Shown here: positions 49,962 through 60,497 of the stretch, piece by piece
How positions within the stretch are numbered: position 1 is the stretch's first letter
Layout of the letters: every line of letters starts with the position of its first letter
DNA from: Rhexocercosporidium sp. MPI-PUGE-AT-0058
Lineage: Eukaryota > Ascomycota > Leotiomycetes > Helotiales
DNA: 64,000 nt
Assembly (NCBI GenBank): GCA_020746875.1
Contig: JAGTJL010000002.1
Coordinates: 1,116,001 to 1,180,000, forward strand
Direction of reading: 5' to 3'
Made by a program: the position numbers and the translations under genes
Notes under the pieces: generated by a model
What the model was told of the DNA's origin: nothing
Databases searched by the model: none
Seen by the model: the letters and a program-made list of their open reading frames with translations, nothing else

Positions 49962-52423
49962 ATGTCTGCTGATGAAGTCAATGACAGTCGAGGGGGAGAT
50001 CAAGTCAACGGGTCTACCAAGCTTGGCGATCTATTACTACCTAAAGCGGTATGCATTGCTGGAATTAGCTGTGAAGAAGTCGATAGCTGACAAGGACTTC
50101 TGTTTACGCAGTGCGAGAACTGTAAGATCAGAAAGGTGAAATACACCTTAGCTTGTCACGGTGTTGTGGTTGTGTCCCTCACTGACAGGCTCCACAGATC
50201 CGGTGTGACAAGTCTTCGCCTTGTTCCAGCTGTCAAATAGCGAAGCTCCCATGTCGTGTTGCATCTAAAGTCTCGGAAAGCAGGCCGCGGGCTCCTGCTG
50301 CAAGCTATCAGCAAGTCAATCATCACCAGACAACTTGCACGTGACTAATTATTGGAAGTGAAAAGCATTTTAGTCTTATCCATGACAGTCTGCGAGAAAT
50401 CAAAGACCGACTCGGAAAGCTTGAAGTAAGCCCGGTAACTTCTGCCGCTTCGCCGGGCCTTTGCCTAGTGGATACCGGAATCGGATCTCCATTTGTACCC
50501 GAGACTGCCTTCCAGAGCGAGACCTCATTCGACAGCCATTCCGTACAAGCATCTGCAACGGCGGAATACTCTGCAGCAGAAGTGGCACATAACGATGTGG
50601 ATCAAGAGATTCATGCTTCATTAAACGCCTTGAAGTCACTTCTCCGCGGCCAAGGAACGCCATCGCCTTCGAATAATCTGTCATTTCCTCGAGCTGTGGC
50701 CGAATTAAGTACCCCGAAAGTCGAACTTCCACCTATGCCTGTTATCATTGAAGTGTTAAGCAAAGCATCAGGTGACTTCTACCATCTTCTCGATCTTGTC
50801 CTGTTTTGCTGATACGGCTTAAGGACGAATACCTCTGGTGATTCTCCACAGCGGTTTGCGAGATGATTCCCTACTCGAGGAGCTCTGCAAGAAAATATAC
50901 TTCCCGACGAAGCATGTCTCCAAAGGAGAAATCACACTCATGAATGGACTGCTGTTCTATGTCTTCGGTGAGTATTGTATGGAAGACGGACCGGCCAGCT
51001 CTCTGTACCCCACCTACGCCAAGCTCTGTGAGAAGAATTTTGTCGCTGGGCTTCAGCACTATGATTGTTTAGTAACACCAACGTTGGAGAACATACAATC
51101 ATTACTACTTGGCGTAAGTTTCTCTCATTCCCAGTGACTCCACCTCATGCTAACCCTACCATCCCAGGCGTTGAAAGCACAAGAAGACTCCCGCCCAGCT
51201 CTGTGCTGGACATTCGTCTCAACCGGTGCTCGACTCTGCCAAATACTAGGCTACCACCGCGAAGCAGTCATTTCCCGCGATCCTACCAAACTCGCTGAAG
51301 CAAAGCGTCATGTTTTCTGGATGTTGTATATGATTGACAAGACACTCTCGCTCAATCTTGGCCACACTTCAAACTTCCCTAGCCACGACATCGATGTAGA
51401 GATGTACTCCCCATCCGAGAACCCACTAGTTGCCCCTTGGAATCGAGTTATGATTGCTTTTGCCGAGTTCTCAAAATTACAGGCGAGACTATACGACGAG
51501 CTTTATTCAGTCAGAGCACGACGAGAGAAATCCGAGGTTCGCTCGAGGACTATTGAGGAGCTGGTAGCATGCTTCTATACATGGCATGCAAAATTTAAGC
51601 AGGTAATCCTCTCCTTCTCCACAGCAAATATGTCTCGCTTCGTCTGACTTGAGCGAAGATCAACACAGCAGGTGCCCAGTGCGGAAGTGATTTGGATATT
51701 ATCATCGGCTCCTCTGACTTCATCTTCTATTCCGTCCTCACAATCCTCTATGGAGCTCAAACCTCTCCAGCAGCAGCCATAAGGATAAGTTCTCAGCGAT
51801 ACGAGGTAGCTCGACTGAGTCTGGAATGCCATGTCCAGAACTGGACAAAGCTTTCTCCAAACGACATTTCGAAATGCGGGATTTACTCGGACTGGTGAGT
51901 TCTCCTGTGTTCGATCATCCAGTCCAGCATGACCCTTTTCCGCCATCTCGAAAGTATAGTGGAAGGATACTGATACTGATACCCCTCCAGGCTCATCGAT
52001 TACGCCTCCTTCGCACCCTTCCTCGTAGTCTTTACCCACGCCATAGCGGCCCACTCACCAAGCGACGTCTCCCTCCTCTCCCAAACCCTCACAACCCTCG
52101 AAAGCATGCGTAGCCGCTCCGAAACACACACCAAGCTCTGCCAAAAATGCCGCGTGTTCCTCCGCTTCGCCAAAGCCTTCGTCTCCTCCCAACAACCCCC
52201 ATCCGGTTTCCAGAACGAAGAAGATGGATCCTTTGTGTTCTCCACGACGGGTGATCCCGGTGGGTATTTTGGGGATGCGTGTGCGGATTTGAGTTTCCCG
52301 ACGTCGTATGGGCTGGGAGCTGGGAATGGGGATTTGGAATCGATGTCTGCATTTTTGGGGAGTTGCTTTGGTGAGAACTCTATGATGGGTGGTATTTGGA
52401 ATACGGAATTTCAAGGTCATTGA
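49962..52423 (+). CDS. Zn2Cys6 transcription factor with fungal-specific (Fungal_trans) domain
   Basis: Nuclear regulator of 676 residues in eight exons: 49962-50048, 50112-50135, 50198-50340, 50389-50771, 50824-51113, 51168-51602, 51659-51894, 51991-52423. The zinc cluster runs across three exons: the first Cys pair is in a 24-nt exon encoding CENCKIRK, and the remaining four in exon 3 (IRCDKSSPCSSCQIAKLPC). A short coiled stretch (LREIKDRLGKLE) follows. The regulatory domain includes LLFYVFGEYC, ALCWTFVSTGARLCQILGYHRE, and the hallmark KRHVFWMLYMIDKTLSLNLGHTSNFP of the PF04082 family. The C-terminus is Gly/Phe-rich. The exon 3/4 junction (intron 50341-50388) is my least certain boundary. 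It converges with the modin-like gene 174 bp downstream. Targets unknown. Confidence 0.88.
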
Positions 52424-52597
52424 GGTCTTGTCTGGGTATGTGAAATATATCCCACAACGATTGCAAAAATGAAGCCTGTGAGAATAAGCCAGCCAAATCC
52501 CACCGTAGTTCGATTCTAATTGAATCTCCTCCTGCAGTAGAGGGCTCCGCAATTCGGAAGCTGGTATTGTAGGCCATTGACTAGAATTGCCTTTCGT

Positions 52598-54346
52598 TCA
52601 GCCGATGTAAACAGGCAACTGGCTCCCAAAATATTGAACCGGTACCCTCTCCCCTGGCACGAAGAAATGGCAAGCACCCCAGCACATAGCCCTCATCATC
52701 ATCACAATCCAAGCATCAACAATCATCTGCCTGTCATGAAAGCCCGTCTTCCTCATCTCCTCAACAATCTGCGGAAGTACCCTGAAATACCCATCCACAT
52801 CAGCCTTATAATCAGCACCCCAATTACGCAGCATGGAAGTTTCGCCACCTTCTCTTAACATGGCAAATTTTATGTGGATTCGGAGAAGGTGGTGGTATCT
52901 GAATGCGTGTTGTTGTTCCCATTCATTAAGTAACTCAGTGTACTCCGAGAGGTGGTCTTGAACAATGTCAAGATACTTGGGATCTCGAGTTACGATCCAC
53001 GATTCGTCTTGGGTGCTGTACTCATCGGTATGATCCCAGGCTGCGTAATTCGTCCCAATTTGATGACATATCTGCAGTGCTTGGGTGGTGTAAGGACCGG
53101 CCTCCTTGTGATGGGCAATAATATACTCTTCCAAACACAATCGGAATGCTCTTCTCCCAATAGAACTCGTGGTGACGCCGTGGACATTGTCGCTGGGCGC
53201 TGGCACCTGAACCAGACTGGACCCCCTATAGCGAGCTGGTGGTGTTGTGAGAGCAACCAAATCGGCCACTCGAAAACGAAAGTCCGGGTTTTCCTTCAGT
53301 ATTTTACTCAGTGCTGCAGACGACGAGCCGCTCCGATCCAAATGACCTAAAGCGGTGACGATCTCGCTCTGCGTAGAGACTGTGATATCTGGAAGGCCAA
53401 GTAATGCATCGCTCCTCAGAACCCCGCATCCTAATCTGTCGGCTCTCGCGCGGGGTATATATATTTCTTCCTGCTCTGGCAGGATCGATCCCGTCATTAA
53501 TCTCTTCCGAAACTGGTTTTGCTGAGCCATCTTCAGCCGTTGATTCTGGCCAGTATATGCGTACTGCAAAACGATCCCGAGAGATCTCACGACCGTCGAG
53601 GTGATGATGTGAGAATGGCCTTCTGCAAGCAAAATCCCGTCTGAGGGTCTGAATTCTTTCCACTTCATTCCCATGCGTCTCGCCAGAACTGCGATGTCCG
53701 ACAGTGTCGTTTTCGCGAGTGGTCTTACAACGTCTGGGGGCTGAAAAGCCCAAGATCGCTCGCGGAAGACTACTGCTGGAAGGCGTAGATTTGGAGGTGG
53801 ATAGTCGATCGCATCTCCGATTTTCTCTACATGTTCTAGAGATGCCTGGGTGATTTCATGGATCCAGTGAAGGAATGGAACCCAACAGGCCATCTCACCC
53901 CGATTCGCCTTTATTGGCTTTCCTGACTGCACGGGCAATTGTTTATGGCCATGACCCATAGATTCCGCTTGATACTGCGTCGAGAAATCATCCTCAGGGG
54001 CAGCCATCAGCAGCTCATCGTTCTCCGTAGGCACAACCGGCACCAGAGACGTGTCTCTCGACAATTTACTGCCCGTGAGCAGGACTTGGCCCCGTCTACT
54101 CAACGCACCATCGCCAACAAGTAAGATCTCAGGGATGGTGTAGAGAGTCTCGAAACGAAACTCTCGCCACCTCCAATGCAGTCGCGTTTTGCGAGCATAT
54201 TCTCCCATGACATATTTGTGACATCTCCGATATCCATCAGCGGTCGCGAAATATTGCTGAAGTAATTGACCGATAGCTGTTATGAGGGCGACGAGGGCAA
54301 TTGCTAGGGCAGCACCAGCTAACTTGGCTTCTGAAGTACTTGACAT
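52598..54346 (-). CDS. Modin-like conserved fungal membrane protein
   Basis: Intronless gene for 582 residues. One hydrophobic segment lies at the N-terminus (LAGAALAIALVALITAIGQLLQQYF), followed by ATADGYRRCHKYVMGEYARKTRLHWRWREFRFETLYTIPEI. That block is shared, from memory, by a fungal family usually labelled modin. The rest is soluble-looking with RERSWAFQPPDVVRPLAKTTLSDIAVLARRMGMKW and a C-terminal YFRVLPQIVEEMRKTGFHDRQ. No catalytic motif is visible to me. Family members are numerous and variable in filamentous ascomycetes and of unproven function. The gene is intact and ends 174 bp from the stop of the Zn2Cys6 regulator. Confidence 0.75.
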   Translation of the reverse strand: MSSTSEAKLAGAALAIALVALITAIGQLLQQYFATADGYRRCHKYVMGEYARKTRLHWRWREFRFETLYTIPEILLVGDGALSRRGQVLLTGSKLSRDTSLVPVVPTENDELLMAAPEDDFSTQYQAESMGHGHKQLPVQSGKPIKANRGEMACWVPFLHWIHEITQASLEHVEKIGDAIDYPPPNLRLPAVVFRERSWAFQPPDVVRPLAKTTLSDIAVLARRMGMKWKEFRPSDGILLAEGHSHIITSTVVRSLGIVLQYAYTGQNQRLKMAQQNQFRKRLMTGSILPEQEEIYIPRARADRLGCGVLRSDALLGLPDITVSTQSEIVTALGHLDRSGSSSAALSKILKENPDFRFRVADLVALTTPPARYRGSSLVQVPAPSDNVHGVTTSSIGRRAFRLCLEEYIIAHHKEAGPYTTQALQICHQIGTNYAAWDHTDEYSTQDESWIVTRDPKYLDIVQDHLSEYTELLNEWEQQHAFRYHHLLRIHIKFAMLREGGETSMLRNWGADYKADVDGYFRVLPQIVEEMRKTGFHDRQMIVDAWIVMMMRAMCWGACHFFVPGERVPVQYFGSQLPVYIG

Positions 54347-55135
54347 GGTGATTCAAGCCCAGAGAAAAAATGCCAACTGTAATCTATGGAAGCAAAGTAG
54401 CACGTGCATGAAAAATCTCACAACGGTGCTGGGCGTTAGTGGATTGACAAGCACGAATTGCGGTCCAGGAAGTTATGTTGATATTGTCAGCTGGTTCGTG
54501 TCGCGACTCGCGGTGGGTGGCATGGAAGGGTTGGCTCTGGGTGGTCCATCCGTCCTCGAAAAGCCCTAGAGATTCGGTGCCGTGGTACCTAGTAGCATTT
54601 GAAAGCAGTTCAGAAATACGATAGCCTTGATGAGCTGTAGCTAATGTTTGTGAGATTTGTGTGTTGCTTACTTGGAAGAGATGCGGAAACCCCTGAAATT
54701 ACGTGACATGGGCTAAGAATTATCACGTGGCTGATAGCCCAAACCGACAACGAGCAGATGAACACGCAATCTTTCTCTTTCACTTGTTCTAGGCTTGTGG
54801 GAAAACATTTGAAAGACAAGGGTAGCAATTCCTGGCTCCGCTGTACAAGTGAGGAAGAAGTGGACCAAAAACTGACAATCCAACATAGCTTGGGTCTATG
54901 TGACGTTTCCAAAGGAGTTCATCAGAGTTTCCTTTGGCCCCTCTCCATCCAGTGTTATTGTTACAATGTACTGTTAAATTAGGAGTAGCATCATCGCGTT
55001 GAATTTGGTAGCGTCTGATTTGTGGAAGGCCAAAATACATTCCTCGCTTATTTGCCAGCACCCCTTTATCTTTCCACTTGAGCCCACCAGTTGTTGTGAC
55101 ACGTACTCAACTCATGCTCTAAACACAACGAAGCT
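54347..55135. other. Intergenic gap
   Basis: About 790 bases, including the promoter of the modin-like gene and the 3' flank of the EthD gene. Nothing else is recognised. Confidence 0.4.
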
Positions 55136-55628
55136 TTAACCATAAACAGAACCTCCGCTCTGATCAATATTAACCACCTTCCCATCCTTGACATAAACTT
55201 CCTCCCAACCGACCGTAACAACCGAGTTCGACTGATCCATGAACCGTTGCTCATCAGGCAGTACCTTTTCAGGATATTCCGGATCCTCGACAGCCTTCTT
55301 CAAATCTTCCACACTCCTCACCAAGAACTCGACATTTCCATCGTAGTCGGACACAGTCCAGCCGAACTCCTTTGCCACGCCGGCTGCCAGGTCCCGTGTC
55401 GACTTTGGGGTGTGGTACTTTGAGAGAGTGAGTGAGTTAGATGTTGAAGACATAGTGGATCACCGGAGAACATACTTGGGTATATCCAATGATTCCGTTC
55501 CTTTGAAGCCATGCTGATGCAAGTGGTGCGTGTTTGCGTGTCCAGTGGGCATGGAAGTTCTCTTCCGCCACAGCAGGATTTCGCCGTTGCATGATCGTGA
55601 GTTTGAGAAATCGTTCTTTGCTTGCCAT
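55136..55628 (-). CDS. EthD-domain protein (dimeric alpha+beta barrel)
   Basis: Small protein of 144 residues in two exons (55476-55628, 55136-55417; 58-nt intron). The EthD signature is clear: FLKLTIMQRRNPAVAEENFHAHWTRKHAPLASAWL in the first half, with the His of HAHW/RKHAPL that is often catalytic, then GYTQYHTPKS over the splice junction, and FGWTVSDYDGNVEFLV and DEQRFMD...VTVGWEEV in the second half. Fungal EthD proteins include dehydratases and decarboxylases in polyketide clusters, but many are stand-alone enzymes. No polyketide synthase is present in the window, so the reaction is unknown. Confidence 0.9.
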
Positions 55629-57225
55629 GGCGATATAAGACTATTCAATTTGATGTATTCAGATTCCTCTAAGATTTTGGCAGGATTGTAAATGTTTTGT
55701 ATTTTCGCGAATTGACCTGTACGTCAAGCTCTGAGTTGGTTTATGTCATACAGACTTGCTTTGAACACTACTTTGATTCATTTAAGCAGGGCATGTATCG
55801 TTTTCAGATTGCTCGCACTACCTTCCGTCTGGGGGCGAGGCTATTTTCATTTATGTCGCTAATTGTGTTCGTGACGATCTTTACTTGTTCTGTCACGCCC
55901 TTCCTGAAGTCAAGAGAAGGGCGTCCATCGATAGCCGGCATCTCGTTTTGACATCAAAACGGGTGGTACATGTCATCTAACTCAACTAGGGCTTGTCAAT
56001 AAAGCTCTTTCATCTTCAAGCGAGCGTCTCGCAGTCTTTTCTTTCTTGCTTCACGCGCTCTCATGACCATTGCCAGCTCGTTTTCCGTCTACTGCTTCTT
56101 CCATATCTCGTACCCTCTCGCAAGACGATCCATAAGTTCAATCGGGTCTTGGTGAATCAGCGATATCGTTGCAGCCATCCCATTCGACATCCACTGGAGG
56201 AACAGCGGCTGGCCCTGCCGACTCCAGCGTTTCCAACCCACGAGTGGAAAGTCACGACATGCCTTCTTCAGTTCTTCCTTGGAGTACTTCAGCCCCCAGT
56301 TGGAAATTGACATCGGGAGCTGGATAACTGAACCCAGATCTTTCCAAATATCCTTTGGGCTCTGCAGGCATCTGAGCTGGCCATGGTAGGTCATCCGACA
56401 TGGGTAATACTCTTGGGTTCTCGCGAGCGAGTACCTCGCAAGCTGTCAAGAATGCTCGGCATGCATCATCTTAGCCGTACCATAGTGATATACGCATCTT
56501 GAAGTCTCTGGTGCATTGTTATCCTGAGTCCCCATTCGGACGCTAATTATGTCGGAAGTAAGAAAAATCGCGAGTTGAGGATTACCACTTAATTGCTTTT
56601 AAATATGAAAAACACCCGAGACCTCCTTAAAACCCCGCGGTAGTATCAATAATAAAGTATTTCAAAGACAACGCAGCATCGACAGGTTAAAAGAGAGAAG
56701 GAAATGAAGACTTCGAAAATACAAAAATAGACTCATAATAAAAGATCGGGTAATACGCCACAAATTTCGCCGAACCCGAATACCAAGAACACTTCACCGC
56801 AACACTCTGCCGGTTGTCACAGCTGAGCATAGGTATCCTCATTCGTTGTCTAAAATTCAGCTAATCAGAGCTGATGCTTTCCAAACATGCAGGGAAAATT
56901 AGGTTGGACTTAAGCCTCCGTTGTACAAGCAGTGGTGCCATTGGTAAGGTCGGCCGCTTTCAGTAAACGCTCTTTGCTTACATGAGACCTTCGTGGCTGA
57001 ACATCTCGACGAATTAGGATGGCTGAGTAAGATTTACAACACCAAAGATTCGAAGATAGTGGAGTTTGTAATATAAAATGCTTTGATTTGGAAGATTTGC
57101 CTTGATGATTCAAAGAATAAATTCAAGGGTCTTTCCTTTTCGCTCGAGGCTACTTCACTGTTATCAACACTTCTGTCACTTCTCAATTTAAGCGCAGACT
57201 TACTATCAAAATTACCGACACAACC
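55629..57225. other. Intergenic region with a possible gene remnant
   Basis: About 1.6 kb without a full gene. The only notable part is a minus-strand open frame at 56089-56394 (listed separately). The right 300 bp are the promoter of the hemerythrin-like gene. Confidence 0.4.
56089..56394 (-). other. Unrecognised 101-codon open frame, possible remnant
   Basis: Starts with an ATG (MTYHGQLRC) and reads smoothly to a stop: KDIWKDLGSVIQLP, SKEELKKACRDFPLVGWKRW, QGQPLFLQWMSNG, LMDRLARGYEIWKKQ. An overlapping frame upstream (to about 56449) reads PWPAQMPAEPKGYLE. The composition is protein-like, but I know no family. It could be one exon of a small gene or the tail of a lost one. Confidence 0.3.
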
Positions 57226-58029
57226 ATGGGTACAACCGATGCACCCTGGGCTGATGCCCCTTTTGATCTCATCCCCACCCCAGGACGAGGCGAAGAAGTC
57301 AGCAAACTCCCGGTTCCGGTCTGGATCGCTCGCGAGATGGCATGCGCACACAACGGCATGCTACGCGGTCTAAACTCCATATACCAACAAAGTATACATG
57401 TGACCAAACCCCAAGATATCAAAGACCTACTCAAATACACCGAGTTCTGGTGCGGATGGATCCACGAGCATCACGACGCAGAAGAGGAGTTCTATTTCCC
57501 CGAAGTTGAGAGATTGACTGGCGTGGAGGGACTCATGGCGGCGAATGTTGTGCAGCATCATGCTTTCATGCCTGGTTTGGAAGAGTTTAGAAGATATGCG
57601 ATTGAGACGAGTGTGGAGGAGTATGATGGGTTGAAGTTGAGGGCGATTGTGGATTCGTTCGGGGAAACGTTGACGAGGCATTTGACGGATGAGATTCAGA
57701 CTTTGTTGGAGCTGAAGGCGTATGATGAAGCTGTGATGAAGAAGCTTTATGATGAGTTTGATCTCAAGTTGAGGGCTGGTGACAAGGTAAGCGCTTTTCT
57801 ATATCTGATGAAGTGAAGCTGACGAAAGTAGTCGATTCTATTTCCAATGGTACTTGGCACTTGCGACGCAAAGTACGAAGGCGGATGCGTGTGGCCTGGA
57901 CTCCCTGGTCCAGTCATGTCGCTGGTACATTACTGGTTTGAAAGGAAATATAGGGGTGTGTGGCGATTTTCGCCGTGTTCAACTTGGGGGGAGAAAAGGC
58001 CACTGGCGTTTACGATGACGACGAATTGA
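57226..58029 (+). CDS. Hemerythrin-like (HHE) cation-binding protein
   Basis: Protein of 252 residues in two exons (57226-57786, 57832-58029; 45-nt intron). A four-helix hemerythrin-type core carries the usual His and Glu ligands: CAHNGMLRGL in helix 1, IHEHHDAEEEFYFPEVE in helix 2, QHHAFMPGLEEF in helix 3, and RHLTDEIQTLLEL in helix 4. Such proteins hold a di-iron centre and bind oxygen or sense redox or iron. The second exon gives a C-terminal extension (WPGLPGPVMSLVHYWFERKYRGVWRF, PLAFTMTTN) found in fungal members. No signal peptide is seen, so it should be cytosolic. Intact. Confidence 0.9.
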
Positions 58030-58765
58030 TTTCTTAAGACGCATTGCAAACATGATTTTCTTTTCTCGAACAGAATGGAATTGAATAGAAGTAGTTTTAC
58101 AAAATGATCATTGGCACTTTGAAGGGACTTTCATGAAATCACTTTGTAAAACGTGCTCGAGCCAGCATCTCTTGCTCCGTCTCTAGAGAATCGCGGTTCC
58201 AGGCTGGTCTCGCTAAATATCCGTGTCCATTAATCCAGATTTGATGAATCTTAGGGCGTTACTGGCTACACTTCCAGGGACACTTGCCTCAACAAAGGGT
58301 GGTTAATAAGCTTCATATCTCAAAGTTCTCAGAACATTCCTACGGTTTTAAGATGAGTTGATATCCATGACAAGAGACAAGAAACACGCTCATTTCCCGA
58401 CCGAAAGGACTCCAAGACACGTACCTAGCATATACGACTTGGCCTGCCCCTTCGATCATTTCTTAGGCTGTCTAGAAAAATGGACATGATCTTTTCAGCC
58501 TCTATGATCCAAATCTATTTCATGATTGATTTATCTACAATGTCATCTTTAACCCAGCTTCCCAAACAAACCACCTACCAGAAGAGTGTGAATGGCTATC
58601 ATTGGCTCATGTCTGACAGCGGCACAGTTACCCCCCTGCTTGTCAAATCAAGGTCATGAACATCACAACACCCTCAAGTCCACCTCAACATCTTCTACTC
58701 ACATTTTGATTTCTAACATCATCTCTGAATAGCCAATACCTCAATTTACTCATCAACCCAAAAAA
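58030..58765. other. Intergenic gap
   Basis: About 740 bases with the 3' flank of the hemerythrin-like gene and the promoter of the acetyltransferase. The 60 bp before 58766 are CA/A-rich, as is common before fungal starts. No gene is seen. Confidence 0.4.
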
Positions 58766-59648
58766 ATGCGTTCCAAACCTCAACCACAACCCAACCACCC
58801 CATCCGCACAACTTACCCCGCCCCCCTCATCCTCCCCGCCGAACGTCCAGACATCCCCCGCCTCGTAGAAATCTACATGCTCGCCGAGAAGCGGGACCTC
58901 CTAACAATATTCGAGAACGCAGACCCCTCCCTGATAACCAAATGGTTCATCAAGCTCCTCGAAGAAAAGTTCGATAAGCCGGAAGTGAGGCTTATGAAAG
59001 CTGTTGATAGGGAGAGTGGGGAGATTACCGCATTGGCGTTTTGGTGGTTGAGGGGGTGGGGTCTGGGGGACAAAGTCGAAAAGAACGAGGAAGAAAAGAC
59101 CAAGGGGAGATTTGGGGGTGATGGAGAGAGAGAGAGGCAATTCCTTCACCCTCCTTTGCTTAGATTTGAGCGCTCTGGATATCGAGGCGTCGAGGAAGAG
59201 CATATATGGTCACCGCTACAAGAACACATCTCCGACGAATTCGACGCTTTTGTAAAATCCTGGATCGTAGGCACGAAAGTCATGAACCTCTCCCTCCTCA
59301 TGACGGACCCTAAGTATCAACGCCGAGGCATTGGGACCGCGTTGCTGCAATGGGGTCATGAGTTCGCGGATCGTGAGGGCGTGCCTTGTTTCTTGATTGC
59401 TTCGCCGGTGGGTCATCCGTTGTATGTGCATGTTGGGTGGAAGGTTATTGGGGAGCCATTGGAGGTTGATTTGAAGGACGTATGTATTAATCTCCCACTT
59501 TCGTGTTTTGTGTTATGTTTCTGAGGCTTTGAGGAGATAGAGCTGACATTTATTGGAGTGGGCGCCGTATGCTGGAGGTGGTGATATGGGATGGGGCACG
59601 TATCGGTTTTATTACATGTTAAGGTTGCCGAAAAATGCGAAATCATGA
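58766..59648 (+). CDS. GNAT-family N-acetyltransferase
   Basis: Protein of 267 residues in two exons (58766-59479, 59559-59648; 79-nt intron with a gctgac branch site). The GNAT fold is visible: an N-terminal LVEIYMLAEKRDLLTIFENADPSL, the strand pair around LAFWWLRGW, motif A VMNLSLLMTDPKYQRRGIGTALLQWG with the acetyl-CoA pyrophosphate loop RRGIGT, and the closing LIASPVGHPLYVHVGWKVIGE. An insert of about 55 charged residues (EKNEEEKTKGRFGG) lies between the early strands. The last exon adds WAPYAGGGDMGWGTYRFYYMLR, common in fungal GNATs of this type. The acceptor substrate is unknown. Confidence 0.88.
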
Positions 59649-60018
59649 TGTGGTGGAATGACAACCAACTCCAGGTTTTGAAGTTGGAAATCAATTTATC
59701 CGCGGTATTGTAGGCAGCATATGTGAGGGAGTACACTGATCCTGATGTCAAAAGGAGGACAGAATCTCACCTGGACTTTCGCTTAAATGTTTGTCTTCTA
59801 GGTAATAGCAACTCAGCGAGTGAAAAGAATCGGTCACACAATGATAAATGAGGTGAAGATTAGAATTCAAAAATCTCATACACCTCAAGCTCTCTAAGCA
59901 TATTCAAAGTCAGGACAAGAAGTGTTGTCAAAACAGGACAATCAGAATCGTCTCAATGAGGACGGACCTAGTTCATATCGAGACCTCAACCTCACGGCTT
60001 AATGAAGCAAGTTTCCTA
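59649..60018. other. Convergent intergenic gap
   Basis: 370 bases between converging genes. Nothing is recognised. Confidence 0.4.
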
Positions 60019-60426
60019 CTAACCATTATACCATCCCCTCTTCCCCAACCATACCCTCACCCCATCTATAATCTCACTTACTGATTTCCGGAGGATATCG
60101 AAATTCGGGTCTGCGATGGAGTTGGTTATTGCTGCTGGGCGTGGGAAGGGAACGGCGTTTGCGAAAGTGGGAAGGGTGATGAGAAGCGTAGTGAGAAATT
60201 TGATTGCGGTGGGAGGGGAGAGGGAGAATGATGACGAGGGGTGTGGGATGGCGTAGGATGGGTCGATGTGGAGGTTTTGGTAGCTGCAGGGTTGGTCGCG
60301 GGTTGTGATTTGGCTGTTCGTGTACGGTGAGGTTTTATCGGTATTATATTTCATCGAGGTCGAAAAATAATCGGAGAACCTTGGAAGAGCTGAGACAAAG
60401 CTACTCTTAACAACCTTAACAAACAT
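60019..60426 (-). CDS. Putative small secreted protein, member of the adjacent module family
   Basis: Open frame with first ATG at 60426; a later ATG at 60354 is also possible. The telling part is a signal-peptide-like segment, LTTLLITLPTFANAVPFPRPA, whose end (NAVPFPRP) matches the ends of hydrophobic segments in the neighbouring minus-strand genes (GAVPVSRP, KAIPLSRS). The remaining 40 residues are short and end in GKRGWYNG, with a dibasic KR before the last five residues. No Met directly precedes the signal-like segment, so an upstream exon may be missing from this model. Function unknown; it may be an effector-like secreted peptide. Confidence 0.45.
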   Translation of the reverse strand: MFVKVVKSSFVSALPRFSDYFSTSMKYNTDKTSPYTNSQITTRDQPCSYQNLHIDPSYAIPHPSSSFSLSPPTAIKFLTTLLITLPTFANAVPFPRPAAITNSIADPNFDILRKSVSEIIDGVRVWLGKRGWYNG

Positions 60427-60497
60427 CGAGGGCAAGAAAAACACCTTCGGAATCGACGCCCTTCACCTCGCAGCAGAACTCGGAACCTCCACACACG

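Noticed and set aside
55629..59648. Secondary-metabolite cluster built from the EthD, hemerythrin-like and GNAT genes
   Set aside because: No backbone synthase is present, and the genes are spaced and oriented like unrelated neighbours.
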